A program made the translations under genes and the position numbers. From positions 1-7,029 of the forward strand of contig JAJZKJ010000111.1 in assembly GCA_021804195.1 (NCBI GenBank): a stretch of DNA of 7,029 nucleotides. Reading direction: 5' to 3'. The notes beneath the pieces are model-generated. The model worked only from the letters and a program-made list of their open reading frames with translations. It had not been told where the DNA came from and made no database searches. The DNA is from Acidobacteriota bacterium (GTDB lineage Bacteria > Planctomycetota > Phycisphaerae > WQYP01 > JAJZKJ01). Positions within the stretch are counted from its first letter, which is position 1; every line of letters starts with the position of its first letter. Below are positions 6,835 through 7,029 of the stretch, in pieces.

Positions 6835-6840
6835 CACACA

Positions 6841-6846
6841 CTCCCT
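6841..6846 (-). promoter_or_regulatory. Ribosome binding site deciding the start of the putative glycoside hydrolase gene
   Basis: AGGGAG on the minus strand lies 6 nt before ATG 6834. A longer reading from TTG 6864 would add ten polar residues ahead of the signal peptide and has no comparable site, so the ATG is preferred. Confidence 0.65.
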
Positions 6847-6883
6847 ATGTTTTTTGGGCTTCAATCACAAGAATTCGCCAAGA

Positions 6884-6903
6884 CCGCCGGCTTCGGCCGG
6901 CGG
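6884..6903. other. Perfect 8-bp hairpin with TTCG loop in the gene's upstream region
   Basis: CCGCCGGC (6884-6891), TTCG (6892-6895) and GCCGGCGG (6896-6903) form a perfect stem. On the plus strand the loop is the very stable C(UUCG)G tetraloop; on the minus strand it is CGAA. No U-tract follows on either strand (plus: GGGCCCCC; minus: TCTTGGCG). It may be a weak terminator of an unseen upstream gene, a dispersed palindrome, or a fold-back site linked to the nearby junction at 6930/6931. Confidence 0.5.
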
Positions 6904-6930
6904 GGCCCCCGTCCTGCAAAGCCGGATGGG

Positions 6931-7029
6931 GCGGTATCGGGTGCCGTTCATCATGGAGCTGGCCGGCCCTTGCTATATGCCGCAGCATAACCTGACGCGC
7001 AAATGGGCCGCCGCCAAGAATTGTTCCCC
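6931..7029 (+). repeat. Inverted repeat, outer arm at window end (probable fold-back or assembly junction)
   Basis: These bases are identical, with no mismatch over 99 nt, to the minus strand of 6454-6356. Just left of the arm the match decays through a partly similar patch (7 of 9 bases at 6922-6930), which looks like junction microhomology. The copy has no start codon or gene context of its own. The real sequence upstream of the hydrolase gene is therefore probably absent here. Confidence 0.95.

Noticed and set aside
6751..6990. Plus-strand open frame ending in the duplicated arm
   Set aside because: It crosses the suspected artefact junction; its end repeats an out-of-frame reading of the hydrolase gene and is not a gene.
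1..7029. CRISPR array, tRNA, rRNA, insertion sequence or attachment site
   Set aside because: No regularly spaced direct repeats, cloverleaf, transposase motifs or integrase motifs were seen on either strand. The only long repeat is the 99-bp inverted pair, which has no mobile-element features.

Overview
The window looks like chromosomal DNA of an acidobacterium. The basis is a very large outer-membrane receptor of the Oar-like type (N-terminal carboxypeptidase-regulatory domain, plug, long barrel), a family strongly expanded in Acidobacteria. The DNA is GC-rich, broken by short AT-rich promoter islands, and all three genes encode exported proteins. The phylum is an inference from family style; no marker gene is present.

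Layout. All three genes lie on the minus strand, so transcription runs from high to low coordinates. (1) 6834-5218 encodes a 538-residue exported protein, probably a lipoprotein, that looks like a divergent glycoside hydrolase. Its order of conserved blocks resembles family GH98 as I remember it, but this is tentative. (2) 4928-2982 encodes a 648-residue lipoprotein with a sulfatase/alkaline-phosphatase-superfamily domain followed by a C-terminal golvesin-like beta domain. The formylglycine Cys/Ser of classical sulfatases is replaced by Thr. (3) 2740-1 encodes the first 913 residues of the TonB-dependent receptor; its 3' end lies beyond the left edge.

Between genes. The gaps are 289 bp (5217-4929) and 241 bp (2981-2741). 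Genes 2 and 3 each have a near-consensus sigma70-type promoter (TTGACA, 17-bp spacer, TATATT or TAATGT) about 75-90 bp ahead of the start codon, so this is a cluster of separately promoted genes rather than a tight operon. An 11-bp perfect inverted repeat brackets the gene 2 promoter. Several GC-rich hairpins lie in the gaps; none has a convincing U-tract. No RNA genes, CRISPR array, transposase or integrase was seen.

Right end. The last 99 bases (6931-7029) are an exact reverse complement of 6356-6454, inside gene 1. This is either a recent inverted duplication or, more likely, an assembly or amplification fold-back at a contig end. Sequence right of about 6930 should not be trusted as the true upstream neighbourhood of gene 1.

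Possible joint role (inference). A surface or periplasmic hydrolase, a sulfatase-like hydrolase with an accessory domain and an outer-membrane transporter together suggest scavenging of a decorated glycan or a similar ester-bearing polymer. No SusD-like protein, sugar kinase, formylglycine-generating enzyme or regulator is visible to pin down the substrate.
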